Shown here piece by piece: positions 54,623-64,000 of a DNA stretch of 64,000 bases. Position 1 is the first letter of the stretch; each line of letters opens with the position of its first letter. The stretch comes from Granulicella sapmiensis (lineage in GTDB: Bacteria; Acidobacteriota; Terriglobia; Terriglobales; Acidobacteriaceae). Both the position numbers and the translations under genes were made by a program. The stretch covers positions 186,001-250,000 of the forward strand of contig JAMFSR010000001.1 of assembly GCA_026225395.1 (NCBI GenBank), in the 5' to 3' direction. A model generated the notes under the pieces. That model ran no database searches. It saw nothing but the letters and a program-made list of their open reading frames with translations, and had not been told where the DNA came from.

Positions 54623-57600
54623 TTGGATCGTCACGCAACCGCACTGAACTGGCCGTCGTATGCGCCGACGCTGGGCAGAGCGTCGCTTTGTTTTCTGCTG
54701 TTCACCGGGATGCTTCAGGGGTCTGCGGGAAAGCTCTCTGCCCAGGCGACAGCATCCCCTGGCACCTTTACCTGGCCTTCTTACGACGAAGGCAGACCGG
54801 ATCCTAATCCTCCATTCGATATCTATGCGACAACGGAGTTCAACTATCCCTACACGCTGAGAACCAGCCTCACGGGGACAAAGACAGATCATACGTGGCG
54901 CTCCGTCGTCCTGGAAAATGAATACTTGAAGTGTACGATTCTGCCCGATCTTGGCGGCCACATCTATACCTGTTTGGATAAGATCAACGGCCAGCCAATG
55001 TTTTACGCGAACCCCTCCCTTAAGAAAGCCGAGATCGGGCATCGCGGCGCGTGGGCGGCGTTCGGGGTGGAGTACAACTTCCCTGTCTCGCACAACTGGG
55101 TGTCGCTTTCCCCGGTCGACTTCTCGTACCAGACGAACAACGATGGAAGCGCGTCCGTCACCGTAAGCAATATCGATCGGCCCTACGGGATGCAATGGCA
55201 GGTGGAGCTTGTACTGCAGCCGAAGTCTTCTTTGTTGGAAGAACGCGTGACGCTCTACAACCGCAGCGATGTCCGCCATCGTTATTACTGGTGGGATAAC
55301 GCGGGGGTCCAGGTATGGGATGACTCTCGAATCGAGTACCCGATGCGATTCGTGGCATCGCACGGGTTCACTGACGTCTATCCGTGGCCCGTCCTTGCGG
55401 CCGGCGGCAAGGATTTGAGCTTTATCAAAAATCATACCGACGGACCTGTTTCTTACTTCTCGCACGGCAGCCACGAAACCTTTATGGGGGTGTGGAACCC
55501 AAAGACAAACGCCGGTGTCGCGCAGTTTTCGGAGTATCGCGATATTCCCGCGAAAAAGATCTGGTCGTGGGGCTCCGATGCAGATGGCATGGCCTGGCGG
55601 GAAGCGCTTTCCGATAACCACAGCGCCTATGTGGAAGTGCAGGCCGGTCTGTTTCGCAACCAGGAGACCTATGCGTTTCTCGATCCAGGACAGACGATTC
55701 AATTCAATGAGTACTGGATGCCGGTTCGCGGTACTGGCAGCATTTCACGAGCCAACAAGACCGGAGTGGTCAAACTCGAAGCCCAAGGGACGCAGGTCTC
55801 CGTCACGCTGGATGTAAACACGCCTGTGCGGCAAGCGCAGTTGTCGATCACCCAAGGCAGTGATGTTCTATGGAGCGGGACCGCAAATCTGGATCCAGCG
55901 AAAACCTGGTCGCAGACAGTTGCGCTCAAGGACGCAAACAGGAAGGCGACCTTCTCCCTGAAGGACCATGACGGCCACACCTTGCTGGCGCAAACAGATG
56001 GACAGTACGACTGGGACGCCGAAAGCTCGGTCAACGTTGGCCCACAGCCACCTTATGCAATGCCTGGTCCTGACAAACGTACTGAGGACGACTGGCTGCA
56101 GTTGGGTACAGACCAGGAAGTCAACGGACAGGATGTGCAGGCGATGACCACCTATCAGTCAGCGCTGCAGAAGTATCCTGAAAGCCTTTCACTCTCGGTT
56201 GCGGAGGGCCGACTGGCAGCTTCGTTGCAGCGATATCGTGAAGCGGCGCCTTTATTGGAAGCGGCACAGAAGCGTGATACGCCGAATGCGATCGTGGCCT
56301 ACTATCTCGGCATTGCCGAACAAGGTTTAGGTCATTTGCGTGAGGCGGAGACTTCTTACGATATCGCGTACCGTCAAGACCTGATGCGCGCTCCCGCGGC
56401 AATCAAGCTGGGAGAAATGAAGGCGCAAGCTGGAGACTTACAGGCGGCGTTGGCCTTCTTCAAGGCTGCTGTGAGTGCGGCTCCTGAAAATGAACTGGCA
56501 CAAGAAGAGTATGAGGCGGTAACGCGCTCCATGGGAGATACCGCGGATGCCGATGCGCTGGCGCGACAAGGGCTGGCCACTTATCCAACGAATGATTTCC
56601 TCAAAGAAGAGCTCGGCAAACCAGACTCGCATCATCTCGCAGCAGACCCCTATCGCGTTCTGCGCGTCGCAGCGGAGTACATGCAGTTGGGCCTTTACAA
56701 GAAAGCCATCGCCTTACTCGATGCGCAGTATCTCCCGGTTCCTGCGGATCAAAGCGAACCGGGTTCCGTCCTCCCGCAACAACATCCGCTGGTGCTTTAC
56801 TATTCGGCTTACTGTAAATCGAAGCTCGGCGCGGATGACCTACAGAACTGGAACAAGGCATCCGCTCGGTCGGCCGCCCTGGTGTTTCCTTCAACTGAGA
56901 CTGACGCCCTGGTTCTAAGCGCTGCACTGGAAGCCAATAAAGAGGATGCAACCGCACAGTATCTCTTCGGCACTTTGCTTTACTCCGAAGGCATCTACGA
57001 TGCCGGCATAGCTCACTGGAAGGAAGCGAAGCGTCTTTCTCCGCACATGCCGGTCGTCGATGCCGATCTCGGCAAGGCGTACCTCCTTCTGAAGCATGAG
57101 ACCGCAGAAGCGCGCCAGTCCTTTGTGGACGGAACAGTCAACGACTCCGAAAACGCGGATGTGTATGCCGGTCTGGATCAGGCGGCGAGTCTGTCAGACA
57201 CTTCAGCTACGGAACGTGCCGGACTGCTTTCGCGTTATCCAATGGCTGACAGTGCGCAGTCGAAGATGCCGGTGGACCTCGTCTACCAGCTTGCCCTTAC
57301 GCGGGCGGAGGCTGGCCAGTTCGATGCCGCATTGGGCCTCTTCAAGGACCGCTTCTTTCCCAGCGAGGAAGGCGGCATCAGCTCGGATCAGGTCCTCTTC
57401 GAAGTAAAGCTGATGCAGGCCGAGTTCGATGCGCACCATCACAGTTGCGCAGAAGCCGGACAATTCTTCACAACCGAGCTTGCCGCGAAATATTCCTCTC
57501 ATTCGGCACAGGCGCTGTTCCGTATGGCCGGAATCGAGCAGAGTTGCGGGCTCAACGAGCAATCGACTGAGTTCCTGAAGAAGGCGGCTTCCGCAAACCA

Positions 57601-57895
57601 AAGCCCCACGAACTTGCCTTGGATCGCGATGGCCGAAAAATCTCTACGAGCGAATACCGTTGAGCAAACAGAAGCCAGGATTCGCGTGGCGATGCCGGCC
57701 CCAGATCATCTCACGGAGATCAACGACTTCAGCAGCCAGCGGTGGTATGCGATAGGCATGCTGCAGGTTGAATCTCACCAGGACGCGGGAGCACGACAAT
57801 CGTTCACGAATGCCCTGCTTCTGCCGGACTCCTACATGTCCCACCACCTGGCGCGCGTCGCCCTGAAAGATCTTCCCGAGATAGCGAAGCGGTAA
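54623..57895 (+). CDS. Exported DUF5107 and TPR-repeat protein
   Basis: 1090 residues from TTG 54623; GAGGA lies six to seven bases upstream, which decides this start. A signal region (ASLCFLLFTGMLQGSAGKLSAQA) precedes a DUF5107 domain at about 60-370, recognisable by LENEYLKCTILPDLGGHIYTCLDK, a galactose-mutarotase-like fold. A linker then leads to about ten TPR-like helical repeats from about 480 to the end (YYLGIAEQGLGHLREAETSYDIAY type). DUF5107/TPR proteins occur in glycan utilisation loci and may bind or process carbohydrate. Followed after 79 bases by the GH116 gene. Confidence 0.83.
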   Translation: MDRHATALNWPSYAPTLGRASLCFLLFTGMLQGSAGKLSAQATASPGTFTWPSYDEGRPDPNPPFDIYATTEFNYPYTLRTSLTGTKTDHTWRSVVLENEYLKCTILPDLGGHIYTCLDKINGQPMFYANPSLKKAEIGHRGAWAAFGVEYNFPVSHNWVSLSPVDFSYQTNNDGSASVTVSNIDRPYGMQWQVELVLQPKSSLLEERVTLYNRSDVRHRYYWWDNAGVQVWDDSRIEYPMRFVASHGFTDVYPWPVLAAGGKDLSFIKNHTDGPVSYFSHGSHETFMGVWNPKTNAGVAQFSEYRDIPAKKIWSWGSDADGMAWREALSDNHSAYVEVQAGLFRNQETYAFLDPGQTIQFNEYWMPVRGTGSISRANKTGVVKLEAQGTQVSVTLDVNTPVRQAQLSITQGSDVLWSGTANLDPAKTWSQTVALKDANRKATFSLKDHDGHTLLAQTDGQYDWDAESSVNVGPQPPYAMPGPDKRTEDDWLQLGTDQEVNGQDVQAMTTYQSALQKYPESLSLSVAEGRLAASLQRYREAAPLLEAAQKRDTPNAIVAYYLGIAEQGLGHLREAETSYDIAYRQDLMRAPAAIKLGEMKAQAGDLQAALAFFKAAVSAAPENELAQEEYEAVTRSMGDTADADALARQGLATYPTNDFLKEELGKPDSHHLAADPYRVLRVAAEYMQLGLYKKAIALLDAQYLPVPADQSEPGSVLPQQHPLVLYYSAYCKSKLGADDLQNWNKASARSAALVFPSTETDALVLSAALEANKEDATAQYLFGTLLYSEGIYDAGIAHWKEAKRLSPHMPVVDADLGKAYLLLKHETAEARQSFVDGTVNDSENADVYAGLDQAASLSDTSATERAGLLSRYPMADSAQSKMPVDLVYQLALTRAEAGQFDAALGLFKDRFFPSEEGGISSDQVLFEVKLMQAEFDAHHHSCAEAGQFFTTELAAKYSSHSAQALFRMAGIEQSCGLNEQSTEFLKKAASANQSPTNLPWIAMAEKSLRANTVEQTEARIRVAMPAPDHLTEINDFSSQRWYAIGMLQVESHQDAGARQSFTNALLLPDSYMSHHLARVALKDLPEIAKR

Positions 57896-57974
57896 GACAC
57901 GTCCTGCGCCGTGGACGTTCCGTCACCTCGACCGGCGGCCGACGCGGGGTTACGAAGACACGAGGTATAGCAAG

Positions 57975-60644
57975 ATGAAGATTGGGCGTCGAGCTTTTTT
58001 CAAGCAGACTGCGGGAGTTATTGGCTCGGCTGCACAGATGGGTCACTGGCCGGCTCTGGCACAAATGCCGAAGCCGCAAGGCAAGCCGAAGGAAGCGAAT
58101 GGCGGCAAGCCAGGAGGCATCACGTTCCCGCGAGTCTTTACCGGCGATCAGTTACAGATGATCGCTTTTCCGCTCGGAGGCGTAGGCGCGGGCAGTCTGG
58201 CGCTTGGCGGCCGAGGCCAGTTGCGGGATTGGCAGATATTCAATAAACCTCATCAAGGCGCTTCACTCTCTCAGGCGTTTCCCTCCATCTCGATCCAGAC
58301 CGACGGTGCAGGGCCGATCACCCGTGTTCTTGAAGCGCGTATTTTGCCACCCTTCGAAGGACAAAATGGCCTGGACGCGTTCAACTGTCCCGGCCTGAGC
58401 CGCATCGCTACCGCAGAGTTCACCGGAGCTTTTCCTCTGGCCAATATCCGCTTTAAGGATGACTCGCTTCCGGTGAACATTGAGCTCGAAGCGTTTTCTC
58501 CGTTTATTCCACACGATCCTGACAGCTCAGGTTTGCCGGCCACCATCCTTCGTTACCGGGTAAGCAATCCTGGGAAGATGGTGGCAAGGGTCGGGATAGC
58601 TTTCAGCATGGATAATCCAGTACAGCCCGAAACGAAGTCGGCCGACTATAAAGAGGGACGCACGAACGAATACAAGTCACTGGAGGGACTGGATGGTTTA
58701 TGGATGACCAACCCGGCCCTTTCTCTGGATGATCCCATGCACGGCAGCTTCTTCCTTGGCGTCCTTCCTTCCACGGCGGCCCACACGACCTACTGGCGCG
58801 GCTGGCCGAAGAAATCCTGGTGGAGTTCGCCAATGCTCTTCTGGGACGCCTTTTCGCGCGATGGAGAACTTCTAAACGAGCCGAGCAGCTACAGCACTGT
58901 GGGAGCACTTTGCCAGCGACAATCAATTCCTCCCGGGCAGTCTGCTGACTTCACATTTGTGCTCGCGTGGCACTTTCCGAATCGCACACCGGACCGCTGC
59001 GGTTGGACCGCGCCTCCGGGCGAAGGCAATACCGTGATCGGCAACTACTACGCCACAAGATTTAAAGATGCGTGGGAAGTTGCAGAGCACCTTGCAACAA
59101 ATCTTCCGTCGCTGGAGCAACGCACACGAACATTCGTCGATGCCTTTGCCGTAAGTACCCTGCCAGATGTTGTGAAGGAAGCTGCAAGCGCCAACCTCTC
59201 CACTCTCGTTTCCACAACTTGCTTTCGCACTTCCGACGGAGAGTTCCATGGTTTCGAAGGATCCTATGACACCACAGGAAGCTGTTATGGCAATTGCCTC
59301 CATGTTTGGAACTACGAAACCGCGACTGCCTTTTTATTTCCCTCGTATGCGCGGTCGTTGCGAAAATCGGCGTTCGGCTACAACATGCACGAGAACGGAG
59401 CAATGGGTCTCCGTCAACTGCTTCCCGAGGGAAAGAAGCGTCACGAACTCATCGCTGCCGACGGCCAGATGGGACAGATCATTCACGCGTATCTGGATTG
59501 GAAACTCTGCGGAGACCGCGACTGGCTCCAGGCAATATGGCCGCGCGTAAAGAAGGCGATGGAGTATGCGTGGACACCGGCTGGCTGGGACAAAGAGCGT
59601 AGTGGTGTACTGCGAGGAGCCCAGGACAACACATACGATGTTGCCTTCCAGGGACCAAACCCCTTGTGCGGGATCTACTATCTCGGAGCTCTCCGCGCCG
59701 CCGAGGAGATGGCACGAGCCGTGGGAGACAATTCTTCCGCCGACGAATACCGCAAAGTGTTTAGCCGTGGAAGCGAATGGATCGATGCCAATCTTTTTCA
59801 GGGTGAGTACTACGTTCAGCAGATGCCCAATGCTTCGAGTAACGAACAACCCGAGTATCAGGTCGGCGCAGGGTGTTTGATCGATCAGCTGACCGGTCAG
59901 TATCTTGCACATATAGCCGGCTTAGGGCCGCTCGTTTCAGCGACAAACACCCGCAAAGCTCTTCAGTCCGTCTACAAATACAACTACAAACGCACGATGA
60001 TCCATCACGATTGCATGCAGCGGACGTATGTTCTCGACGATGAGCCTGGCGTGGTTGTCTGCGACTATGCCAAGGCAGAGCGGCCGCATATTCCCTTCCC
60101 CTACTACGCCGAAGTGTGGACGGGGCTTGAGCACTCCACCGCGGCACTCATGTTTTTCTTAGGACTGACCGAGCAGGGCGTGGAGTATATCGAGAATGTT
60201 CGCAGCCGCTTTGACGGTGCTAAGAGAAATCCGTGGGACGAGTGCGAGGCGGGACATCATTACGTGCGTGCGATGGCGTCGTGGTCGAGTGTGGTTGCGT
60301 TGAGTGGATTTCAGTACGATGCGGACCTCGCACACGTCACCGCGACACCACGGTACGAAGGTTCTTCGTTTCAATGCTTCTGGGCGACAGGAACAGGATG
60401 GGGAACGTACTCGCTGCACCGATCAGGCGAGCGCAATCTACACTTCACGCTTCGGATACTTTCCGGCAGCCTTCCTTGCGGCTCTCTCGAGCTCGCGGCA
60501 TCGATGGCGCATGTACGCGCAACGGTGGGCTCGAAAATTTTAACAACGAGTTATGCAAAAAGCGGTACAAAGCCTGCTCTTCACTTCGACGAGCGCTTAG
60601 ACCTAAAACAGGGGGAGCAGCTTGAGGTGGAGATCCTCGGATAA
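57975..60644 (+). CDS. Tat-exported GH116 glycosidase (beta-glucosidase/beta-xylosidase type)
   Basis: 889 residues. The N-terminus MKIGRRAFFKQTAGVIGSAA is a twin-arginine signal. GH116 N-domain: IAFPLGGVGAGSLALGGRG then LRDWQIFNKP near residues 62-90. The catalytic barrel contains SYDTTGSCYGNCLHVWNYE, GAMGLRQLLPEG and the segment GAQDNTYDVAFQGPNP, typical of the family's active site, and ends with a beta-rich tail. Members cleave beta-glucosides, beta-xylosides or glucosylceramide. It is probably periplasmic and works with the DUF5107 protein upstream and the TonB receptor next to it. Confidence 0.87.
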   Translation: MKIGRRAFFKQTAGVIGSAAQMGHWPALAQMPKPQGKPKEANGGKPGGITFPRVFTGDQLQMIAFPLGGVGAGSLALGGRGQLRDWQIFNKPHQGASLSQAFPSISIQTDGAGPITRVLEARILPPFEGQNGLDAFNCPGLSRIATAEFTGAFPLANIRFKDDSLPVNIELEAFSPFIPHDPDSSGLPATILRYRVSNPGKMVARVGIAFSMDNPVQPETKSADYKEGRTNEYKSLEGLDGLWMTNPALSLDDPMHGSFFLGVLPSTAAHTTYWRGWPKKSWWSSPMLFWDAFSRDGELLNEPSSYSTVGALCQRQSIPPGQSADFTFVLAWHFPNRTPDRCGWTAPPGEGNTVIGNYYATRFKDAWEVAEHLATNLPSLEQRTRTFVDAFAVSTLPDVVKEAASANLSTLVSTTCFRTSDGEFHGFEGSYDTTGSCYGNCLHVWNYETATAFLFPSYARSLRKSAFGYNMHENGAMGLRQLLPEGKKRHELIAADGQMGQIIHAYLDWKLCGDRDWLQAIWPRVKKAMEYAWTPAGWDKERSGVLRGAQDNTYDVAFQGPNPLCGIYYLGALRAAEEMARAVGDNSSADEYRKVFSRGSEWIDANLFQGEYYVQQMPNASSNEQPEYQVGAGCLIDQLTGQYLAHIAGLGPLVSATNTRKALQSVYKYNYKRTMIHHDCMQRTYVLDDEPGVVVCDYAKAERPHIPFPYYAEVWTGLEHSTAALMFFLGLTEQGVEYIENVRSRFDGAKRNPWDECEAGHHYVRAMASWSSVVALSGFQYDADLAHVTATPRYEGSSFQCFWATGTGWGTYSLHRSGERNLHFTLRILSGSLPCGSLELAASMAHVRATVGSKILTTSYAKSGTKPALHFDERLDLKQGEQLEVEILG

Positions 60645-60707
60645 GTCACGGCGAAGGCACGCTGTTCTTTCGGTAGTCTGATTTCCTCAAATGTAATGGA
60701 AATTAAA

Positions 60708-60742
60708 AAACGACGGATTACCTTTACGGTAATCCGTCGTTT
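60708..60742. terminator. Bidirectional intrinsic terminator
   Basis: Stem CGACGGATTACC at 60711-60722 and its complement at 60728-60739, loop TTTAC. The minus-strand transcript is followed by six T residues, an excellent intrinsic terminator for the TonB receptor gene; on the plus strand TTTCT follows. Confidence 0.88.
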
Positions 60743-60755
60743 CTACTTGCGTTCG

Positions 60756-63700
60756 TTAGAACGAGTAGATTGCAGACAACTGGAGCGCTCTAGGTGCGGA
60801 GCGAGTTGAAGTGATAGTACCGAAGGTTGGATTGGCTCCTCCACCAATGTAGGTAGCAGGATTGCCGTAGCTTGAGATGTTGAAGGCATTGAATGCATCT
60901 ACTCGCAGCTTCAGGCTCTGCTCACTGTACGTCCGGAAGCCCTTCTGGAGCCCCAAGTCGTAGTTCTGGTAACCCGGGCTGCGTTCGGTACCGATGTGGG
61001 CGTTTCCGAAGTCGCCGGTGGCTCCGCCAGAGCGTCCGTAGGCGCTGATGCCATTGTCAACGCCATGCCCGGAGCACGTCGCGATGACGTTTGGGTTGGG
61101 ATTGCAACTGGCCGACGGGTCAGTTCCAAACCACTGGAACACGCCTCCATGCACGCCGCGATTCACGATCTTCATCTTACGGTACTGGTTCACATGTTGA
61201 CCGTAATCGCCGACCTGCGCCTCAGGACAGTTATTGTTGCAGCTCGGTCCCTGGGTGATGGTGAGCGGGAATCCCGTATTCGCCGAGAAGTTCATCGATA
61301 CCTGCCATCCTCCGACTACTTCATCCGCGATACGATTCCAGTCGCTTCCAAACTGCTTGCCATGACCAAACGGAAGTTGATAGACGACCAGACCGGTGAG
61401 ATTCTGCCGGGTATCGAATTCGGTCGGACCATAGTCTCCCAGCGGATTATTGATGTTCTGCCAGTAGGAGTCGCCAGAGGATGCACCGTCTACACCGAAG
61501 TAGCCGGGGCTGTCCGTCATGGATTTGCCAAAGGTGTAGTTCACCATGTAGGTCAGGCCGTTCCATGGCGTCTGCTGCTTCAAAGTAGCCTGCAGCGCGT
61601 TGTAATTCGAAATGGCTCTCGATGCCGTTTCTACAACCTCTCCGCCCTGGCCCACGAGTGTGTTGAAAGGGACGATGGCCTGATAGCAGGCAGCATCGCA
61701 GTTCGCGGGCGGATCTTCCGTGTATTGGTTGAGCGCGATCGGTACGGCAAGATGCTTGCCGATCTGTCCAACATAGCCTGCCTGGAATGTGGTGCGGCTG
61801 TTGATGCGATACTGCGTCGTCAAATTGAGTTGCTGAATGATGGCGGGACGGATATCCGGGTCCCATGCACGGTAGCTGGCGCCATCAACGTTGGAGTTGC
61901 TGGCAGCCGTAAATCCGTTTTCTACCGGCGCACCGTACGCACCGGACGTCCCACTCGGTGTCGCGGGATTGAGTGTAAACGAAGGCTGATACGGCGGGTT
62001 CTGGGTCATGCGAAGACCCGTACCGGTAGATTCCAACTCATCCGTGGTTCCGTAGCCACCACTGACCACAAGCCGCGGATTGATCGACCATGCAAAGCCC
62101 AGCCGTGGCATAACGTTGAAGTAATACGGACGATAAAGGGAGCGGCTATTGGTCGTTCCGGTCGCCGGGTTGTAGGCGCCTGCCTGCTCGAGCAGGTTAG
62201 CGATCGGCGTTCCTGCAGGCGCAAACTTGGCCAGAGGAATATTGACATTGACCATCTTGTTGTTCACTTCATAGATCGGCTGCTCATACGAGTAACGCAA
62301 TCCCAGATTGAGCGTTAGATTAGACCGCACTTTCCAGTCGTCCTGTACATACACGGCATCGCGCCATTGCCGCTGTCCAAACGGTCCCGTCGGTCCGGCG
62401 ATTTGACCAAAGTCCGCTTGGTCGGTCAGGAAATCACCAAAGCCACTGTTTGTGTATTCAGCGCCGTAATCGAACCATCCCAGCTGTCCGCCGATGTTCG
62501 ATGGAGCATAGAAATCCTGCTGATAGCGGACAAACTCCGCACCGAACTTGGTGACGTGATTTCCATGTACCCACGTGACCGTGTCGCTGTAGTCGAAGTT
62601 GTTATCCAGGTTGAAGGCTCCCGTATAGTACGCGGTGCCGAAGTTTGAAATCTCGTCGTTCAACGCCATGTACGTGAACCCTGCGATAGCCTGGTTGGTC
62701 ACTGGGATACCGACCTTAGCATCACCGGTTGTGCCGAACAGGCCCGATGGATCACCCACGATGCCCTGAGTCAGCGAAATCCTGGTGAAACCTGCACGGA
62801 AGTTGTTCACTAACTTCGGAGAGAAAATATGGGTATAACCAAACGAAACATTCGTGAACGGGTAGGAGTTGCTGGTCGGAAACAAGGCCTGCTCCGGCAG
62901 TAGGGTCTGCGCGTCTCCAGCGTCGCCCCGGCTGACCTTCAGCATGAACGTGTTGTTGTTATTGAGCGTGTAATCAACCCGGATATCTCCCTGGTCGTTG
63001 CTGAAGGCGGAATCGGAAGGACCGACATAGTTTCCGCTGGCATAGGTGCCGGCTGCAGCAGGATAGTTCGGCAGAGGAAGAAGATTAGGATGAGTGACGG
63101 ACTGAGCGAAAAGATACTTGGCAACCGGGTTCAAGATTGGGATGTGATTGTTCGGATAATTGGGAGCCGTATTTGAACCGCCGATGGAGTTGTTCACCAG
63201 CTGCAAGCTTTCAACGGAAAGGAGGCCGGAAAGATCGGCGATGCCGGGTGTGCCGCCAGGCGCAAGTCCACGCTCCGCCAGTGTCGGCACGCCCAGGCGT
63301 GATATCCCATTTGACTGGTGCCGCAGACCGAGATAGTTCACGAAGAAAAAGAGCTTGTCCTTGATGATAGGACCGCCGACCGCGCCGCCGAACTGGTTCT
63401 GCGTAAACTGCGTCCGAGGAAGAAATAAGCCTGGACCTTCAATCTTGTTCGCGTAGCTATTGGCCTCCAAGCCGCTTGCCTGGTGATACTCAAATATGGT
63501 TCCGTGGAACTTGTTCGTTCCCCCTTTGGTCACCATGACCACTTCGCCACCGTTTACGTTGCCGTACTCTGCATCGGCATTGCCCGTGATGACGTGTACT
63601 TCCTCAATAGAGAATGGCGATGGGTTATAGCCAAGCGCGTTGTTCAACGTTTCGTTGATATCAATGCCATCCAAAATATAGCTGTTGGATTGCTGGCGAT

Positions 63701-64000
63701 TGCCGTTGAAAGAAGGTTGCGCGTCGGCCGGCTCGCTGGCATTCGGCGTATACGCATCGCGTTCCGTGCCAAGCTGCCCTCCCATAGAACTGACATTCGG
63801 ATTGATTGCGCCCGGAACGAAGAGGGTCGCAATTTGGACATTCAATCCGTTCAAAGGCATGTTTTCCAGTGTCTCTGAGCTGATCGAGGTGCTGACAGTC
63901 GAGTTCTGCGTGTTTAGCAGTGAGCTGCTGGCGTCAACGCTCACAGACTCAGACGACCTGCCGAGCGCCAATTTGGCGTCGATCGAGGCGATCTGATCGA
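60756..64000 (-). CDS. TonB-dependent receptor, Oar-like (5' end outside window)
   Basis: At least 1080 residues and still open at the right edge: codons before the TTG at 63971 read DQIASIDAKLALGRSSESVSV, the usual link between the carboxypeptidase-like domain and the plug, so that TTG is not the start. The plug (SYILDGIDINETLNN, EYGNVNGGEVVMVTKGGTNKFHGTIFEYH) and the whole barrel are present; the C-terminus ends LQLSAIYSF with terminal Phe. An outer-membrane glycan uptake channel. It converges on the GH116 gene with a shared terminator. Related to the receptor at 25197 but with different barrel sequence. Confidence 0.9.
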   Translation of the reverse strand, partial: DQIASIDAKLALGRSSESVSVDASSSLLNTQNSTVSTSISSETLENMPLNGLNVQIATLFVPGAINPNVSSMGGQLGTERDAYTPNASEPADAQPSFNGNRQQSNSYILDGIDINETLNNALGYNPSPFSIEEVHVITGNADAEYGNVNGGEVVMVTKGGTNKFHGTIFEYHQASGLEANSYANKIEGPGLFLPRTQFTQNQFGGAVGGPIIKDKLFFFVNYLGLRHQSNGISRLGVPTLAERGLAPGGTPGIADLSGLLSVESLQLVNNSIGGSNTAPNYPNNHIPILNPVAKYLFAQSVTHPNLLPLPNYPAAAGTYASGNYVGPSDSAFSNDQGDIRVDYTLNNNNTFMLKVSRGDAGDAQTLLPEQALFPTSNSYPFTNVSFGYTHIFSPKLVNNFRAGFTRISLTQGIVGDPSGLFGTTGDAKVGIPVTNQAIAGFTYMALNDEISNFGTAYYTGAFNLDNNFDYSDTVTWVHGNHVTKFGAEFVRYQQDFYAPSNIGGQLGWFDYGAEYTNSGFGDFLTDQADFGQIAGPTGPFGQRQWRDAVYVQDDWKVRSNLTLNLGLRYSYEQPIYEVNNKMVNVNIPLAKFAPAGTPIANLLEQAGAYNPATGTTNSRSLYRPYYFNVMPRLGFAWSINPRLVVSGGYGTTDELESTGTGLRMTQNPPYQPSFTLNPATPSGTSGAYGAPVENGFTAASNSNVDGASYRAWDPDIRPAIIQQLNLTTQYRINSRTTFQAGYVGQIGKHLAVPIALNQYTEDPPANCDAACYQAIVPFNTLVGQGGEVVETASRAISNYNALQATLKQQTPWNGLTYMVNYTFGKSMTDSPGYFGVDGASSGDSYWQNINNPLGDYGPTEFDTRQNLTGLVVYQLPFGHGKQFGSDWNRIADEVVGGWQVSMNFSANTGFPLTITQGPSCNNNCPEAQVGDYGQHVNQYRKMKIVNRGVHGGVFQWFGTDPSASCNPNPNVIATCSGHGVDNGISAYGRSGGATGDFGNAHIGTERSPGYQNYDLGLQKGFRTYSEQSLKLRVDAFNAFNISSYGNPATYIGGGANPTFGTITSTRSAPRALQLSAIYSF

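Noticed and set aside
1-64000. tRNA, rRNA, transposase, phage, toxin-antitoxin or defence genes
   Set aside because: I looked in the gaps and among the frames and saw no convincing case; small RNAs cannot be excluded by reading alone.

Overview
The window looks like a chromosome segment of a soil Acidobacteriota (Terriglobia/Acidobacteriaceae type, such as Granulicella, Edaphobacter or Terriglobus). This is inferred from several traits: two very large Oar-type TonB-dependent receptors with terminal Phe, many catabolic enzymes carrying Tat or Sec signals, secreted proteins built from IPT/TIG, NHL and chitobiase-C-terminal repeats, and small palindromic intergenic repeats of the GGGGCTTTAGCCCC type. 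I saw no rRNA, tRNA, insertion sequence, prophage, CRISPR or classical defence system. It reads as a carbohydrate-utilisation island.

Region by region. (1) 1-6.7 kb: the edge of a nucleotide-sugar/exopolysaccharide cluster (a tail of an epimerase/dehydratase-like gene and a UDP-N-acetylglucosamine dehydrogenase), two sigma-54 activators and several small unknown genes. (2) 6.8-9.1 kb: a divergent pair, a metal-dependent amidohydrolase and a PfkB sugar kinase. (3) 9.1-17.2 kb: one 2673-residue secreted modular protein with a DUF4091-like glycosidase region, IPT/TIG repeats, NHL propeller and eight chitobiase-type repeats. (4) 17.6-28.6 kb, minus strand: a likely operon of TonB receptor, DapA-like aldolase, TIM-barrel isomerase, MFS transporter, SDR epimerase, Gfo/Idh/MocA oxidoreductase and GH35-like hydrolase. 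(5) 28.9-38.5 kb: IclR regulator, GHL6-like hydrolase, NagB, two secreted propellers, a sugar-porter MFS and NagA. (6) 38.6-44.4 kb, plus strand: GH36-like hydrolase, lactonase-type propeller, bicovalent-type flavin oxidase and a second propeller. (7) 44.6-50.2 kb, minus strand: DeoR regulator, MFS transporter, and exported forms of RraA, RidA and a SelA-like PLP enzyme. (8) 50.5-64 kb: GH27 alpha-galactosidase, GH172 (DUF2961), AgaS sugar isomerase, DUF5107/TPR protein, GH116 and a second TonB receptor that runs off the right edge.

How they may work together (inference): TonB receptors bring oligosaccharides in, exported hydrolases (GH27, GH35, GH36-like, GH116, GH172) trim them, and NagA, NagB and AgaS process amino-sugar phosphates. 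Regions 6 and 7 together suggest an oxidative route outside the cytoplasm: sugar oxidase, lactonase, PLP ammonia-lyase with RidA, RraA-type aldolase and an acid-importing MFS. This is the most unusual proposal here and is listed as the lead finding.
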